From contig JAKAIH010000007.1 in NCBI GenBank assembly GCA_021825225.1, forward strand, positions 1-16,137: a stretch of 16,137 nt of DNA. Reading direction: 5' to 3'. The translations under genes were made by a program, and so were the position numbers. Positions 14,309 through 16,137 of the stretch are shown here, one piece after another. Positions within the stretch are counted from its first letter, which is position 1. Every line of letters starts with the position of its first letter. Origin of the DNA: Pseudomonadota bacterium (GTDB taxonomy: Bacteria; Pseudomonadota; Gammaproteobacteria; Burkholderiales; SG8-39). Below the pieces are notes generated by a model, which made no database searches, had not been told where the DNA came from, and was given only the letters and a program-made list of their open reading frames with translations.

Positions 14309-15466
14309 TCAGCCGCGCAGGAATTTCCGCAGCCGGCGCACGCCCTCGTGCAAATCGCTCATTGAGCGCGTATAGGCGAAGCGCACATAGCGCTCGGCCT
14401 GATTCGCGCCGAAGTCCTTGCCCGGTGTGATCGCGACGCCGGCCTGATCGAGCAGATCCAGGGCGAATTTTCCGCTGTCTGCGGCGAAGCGCTCGATCCC
14501 GGCGTAGACGTAGAACGCCCCTTCCGGAGTCACCGGAATCGAGAATCCCAGTTGGCGCAGCGCGGGCACCAGATAGTCGCGCCGCTGCCTGAATTCTTCG
14601 CGTCGCTGCTCCAGGATTGCGGTCGCCTCCGGGGCAAAGGCGGCGATGCCGGCGTATTGGGCCGGCGCCGAGGGGCAGATGAAGGCATTCTGGGCGAAGG
14701 CTTCAACCTCGCGCACGCAGTCCTGCGGCACCACCAGCCAGCCCAGGCGCCAGCCGGTCATGCTGAAATACTTGGAAAAACTGTTCACCACGAAAATGCG
14801 GTCGGAGTGCTCGAGCGCACTCTGGAACCCGCTCGCATAGGTGAGTCCCTGATAGATCTCGTCCACGATCGCCACCCCGCCGCGCGCCTGCACGGTATCG
14901 ATGATGGCGCGCATCTGCGCCGGCGCGATCATGGTCCCCGTGGGGTTGGAGGGCGAGGCGATGAGCACGCCGCGCGTATGGTCCGACCAGTTCGCCTCGA
15001 TCAGCCCGGGCGTCAGCTGGTACTGCGTTTGCGGCCCGACCGGGATGCTTTTCACCCGGCCCTCGAAAAAGCGCACGAAATGACGGTTGCAGGGATAGGC
15101 GGGATCGGGCATCAGGATCTCGTCCCCCGGATTGACGAGTACGCCGGTCGCGATCAGGAGCGCGCCCGAGGCGCCGGCCGTGACGGCGACGCGCGAGGCC
15201 GGGACTTCCAGCCCGTAGCGCTCACGGTAATGCTGCGATATCGCATGGCGCAACAGCGGCATGCCGAGCGCCGAAGTGTAGTGGATCGGATTCTGCTTCA
15301 GGGCCTCGCTGCAGGCGGCAATGACCGGATCGGGTGCGGTGAAATCGGGCTCGCCGATCTGCATTTGCACGATATGTTTGCCCTGTGCCTCCAGTTCCTT
15401 CGCGCGATTCCAAATCTCCATTACTTGGAAGGGCTGGATTTCGGCCATTCTGCGGGCGAGCGACAT
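14309..15466 (-). CDS. PLP-dependent class I aminotransferase
   Basis: 385 residues, fold type I. The PLP-binding lysine is K232 in [17 protein letters not shown]202 and Y205 (VDEIYQGL) bind the pyridine ring, N174 is in SPSNPTGT, Y124 in [10 protein letters not shown] stacks near the cofactor, R239 contributes to phosphate binding, and R362 (RYVRFAY) binds the substrate carboxylate. The N-terminal Q-x-G-E-P-D-F segment (36-42) is typical of AspC/AlaA-like family members of about 390 residues. Amino-donor and keto-acid specificity cannot be read from sequence; aspartate, alanine or aromatic transamination are possible. The ATG at 15466 has no clear Shine-Dalgarno; a CATAAT -10-like element on the minus strand (15472-15477) suggests a leaderless message. 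It diverges from the malic enzyme gene. Confidence 0.93.
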   Translation of the reverse strand: MSLARRMAEIQPFQVMEIWNRAKELEAQGKHIVQMQIGEPDFTAPDPVIAACSEALKQNPIHYTSALGMPLLRHAISQHYRERYGLEVPASRVAVTAGASGALLIATGVLVNPGDEILMPDPAYPCNRHFVRFFEGRVKSIPVGPQTQYQLTPGLIEANWSDHTRGVLIASPSNPTGTMIAPAQMRAIIDTVQARGGVAIVDEIYQGLTYASGFQSALEHSDRIFVVNSFSKYFSMTGWRLGWLVVPQDCVREVEAFAQNAFICPSAPAQYAGIAAFAPEATAILEQRREEFRQRRDYLVPALRQLGFSIPVTPEGAFYVYAGIERFAADSGKFALDLLDQAGVAITPGKDFGANQAERYVRFAYTRSMSDLHEGVRRLRKFLRG

Positions 15467-15471
15467 TCTGC

Positions 15472-15477
15472 ATTATG
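15472..15477 (-). promoter_or_regulatory. Possible -10 for the aminotransferase gene
   Basis: CATAAT on the minus strand (5/6) lies 5 bases before the ATG. If used, the mRNA would begin at or next to the start codon. No good -35 was identified. Confidence 0.3.
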
Positions 15478-15531
15478 ACATCAGTCGGAGCGCCGGCTCG
15501 AATGGTTTTTGCAGCTTCAGTCAGACGTCGA

Positions 15532-15543
15532 ACAGCCGGCTGT
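15532..15543 (+). promoter_or_regulatory. Perfect 12-base palindrome in the divergent promoter region
   Basis: ACAGCCGGCTGT is fully self-complementary and lies between the aminotransferase and malic enzyme genes. A second small hairpin, CCGCC-TGTC-GGCGG, follows at 15554-15567. They could be an operator for either gene. The binding protein is unknown. Confidence 0.3.
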
Positions 15544-15591
15544 CGCGACCGCGCCGCCTGTCGGCGGTTAGCGTTCCGTCAGTCGCGGGAC

Positions 15592-15597
15592 TATAAT
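15592..15597 (+). promoter_or_regulatory. -10 element (TATAAT) of the malic enzyme promoter
   Basis: A perfect TATAAT lies 40 bases before the malic enzyme ATG. The -35 region (around 15568-15574) is poor, which suggests an activator or an extended contact. Predicted leader is about 33 bases. Confidence 0.6.
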
Positions 15598-15636
15598 CCG
15601 CCCCTCCGACAGCCGGTTTCGTACCCAGGAAAAACC

Positions 15637-16137
15637 ATGGAAGACCAATTGCGCAAGGCCGCTCTCGATTATCACCGCTTGCCCAAGCCGGGCAAGATTT
15701 CTGTCACGCCGACCAAGGGGCTGATCAATCAGCGCGACCTTGGTCTCGCCTATACGCCGGGGGTGGCGATGGCGTGCGAGGAAATCGTGCGCGATCCGGC
15801 CGAGGCGCGCAATCTGACCGCGCGCGGCAACCTGGTGGGTGTCGTCACCAACGGCACCGCGGTGCTGGGGCTGGGTGCCATCGGCCCGCTCGCATCCAAA
15901 CCGGTGATGGAAGGCAAGGCGGTCCTGTTCAAGAAATTTGCCGGCATCGATTGCTTCGACATCGAGGTAAACGAACTCGACCCGGTGAAGCTGGTGGAAG
16001 TGATCGCGGCGCTGGAGCCGACCTTCGGCGGCATCAACCTCGAGGACATCAAGGCGCCGGAGTGCTTCTATGTCGAAAAGATGCTGCGCGAGCGCATGAA
16101 GATTCCGGTGTTCCACGACGACCAGCATGGCACGTCC
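15637..16137 (+). CDS. maeB: NADP-dependent malic enzyme (MaeB type), cut by window end
   Basis: 167 residues are visible in an open frame from the ATG at 15637, preceded by CCAGGA (15625-15630). They are the N-terminal malic domain of the bacterial MaeB type: catalytic Y39 in [22 protein letters not shown] (67-80), the [13 protein letters not shown] segment with K94 (93-105), and metal-binding acids E136/D137 ([11 protein letters not shown]) and D161/D162 (FHDDQHGTS). The enzyme converts malate to pyruvate and CO2 with reduction of NAD(P)+. Full MaeB proteins are about 750 residues with a C-terminal phosphotransacetylase-like domain; whether this one has that domain lies beyond the window. 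The cofactor is assumed from the family. Confidence 0.93.
   Translation, partial: MEDQLRKAALDYHRLPKPGKISVTPTKGLINQRDLGLAYTPGVAMACEEIVRDPAEARNLTARGNLVGVVTNGTAVLGLGAIGPLASKPVMEGKAVLFKKFAGIDCFDIEVNELDPVKLVEVIAALEPTFGGINLEDIKAPECFYVEKMLRERMKIPVFHDDQHGTS

Overview
The window is chromosomal DNA of a GC-rich bacterium, most likely a betaproteobacterium. The pilS-pilR-ampD gene order, the NrdR-controlled class Ia nrdAB with a long NrdA carrying two ATP-cones, the Lys/Ala-rich histone H1-like protein and the maeB-type malic enzyme all fit that group. The order or genus cannot be fixed from the sequence alone. There are no rRNA or tRNA genes, CRISPR arrays, transposases or phage genes.

Layout. (1) 1-4078 is a signalling block. 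A membrane sensor kinase with three PAS domains and a receiver protein (cut by the window start) run on the minus strand. Diverging from them, on the plus strand, are a lone Hpt protein and an OmpR-type regulator. Together these hold every module of a His-Asp-His-Asp phosphorelay as separate proteins. (2) 4121-7835 is a plus-strand run: a small membrane/Cys protein of the PP0621 type, PilS, PilR and AmpD. PilS/PilR and PilR/AmpD are joined by ATGA stop/start overlaps. (3) 7836-12473 is a 306-bp regulatory region with a tandem pair of NrdR-box-like palindromes placed over the -10 elements, followed by nrdA, nrdB and a DUF2442 protein. (4) 12474-13546 holds a Lys/Ala-rich nucleoid protein and a 593-bp non-coding stretch. 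That stretch has several hairpins and a near-consensus sigma70 promoter wrapped in a nested palindrome. (5) 13547-14227 is a membrane-anchored lytic transglycosylase with a perfect Shine-Dalgarno sequence. (6) 14309-15466 (minus) is a class I aminotransferase, and diverging from it at 15637 is the N-terminal third of a MaeB-type malic enzyme, cut by the window end.

Most genes are ordinary housekeeping or signalling genes. The parts most worth a second look are the split phosphorelay, the two-box NrdR operator over alternative promoters, and the non-coding region 12954-13546, which contains a strong promoter with no gene directly behind it.
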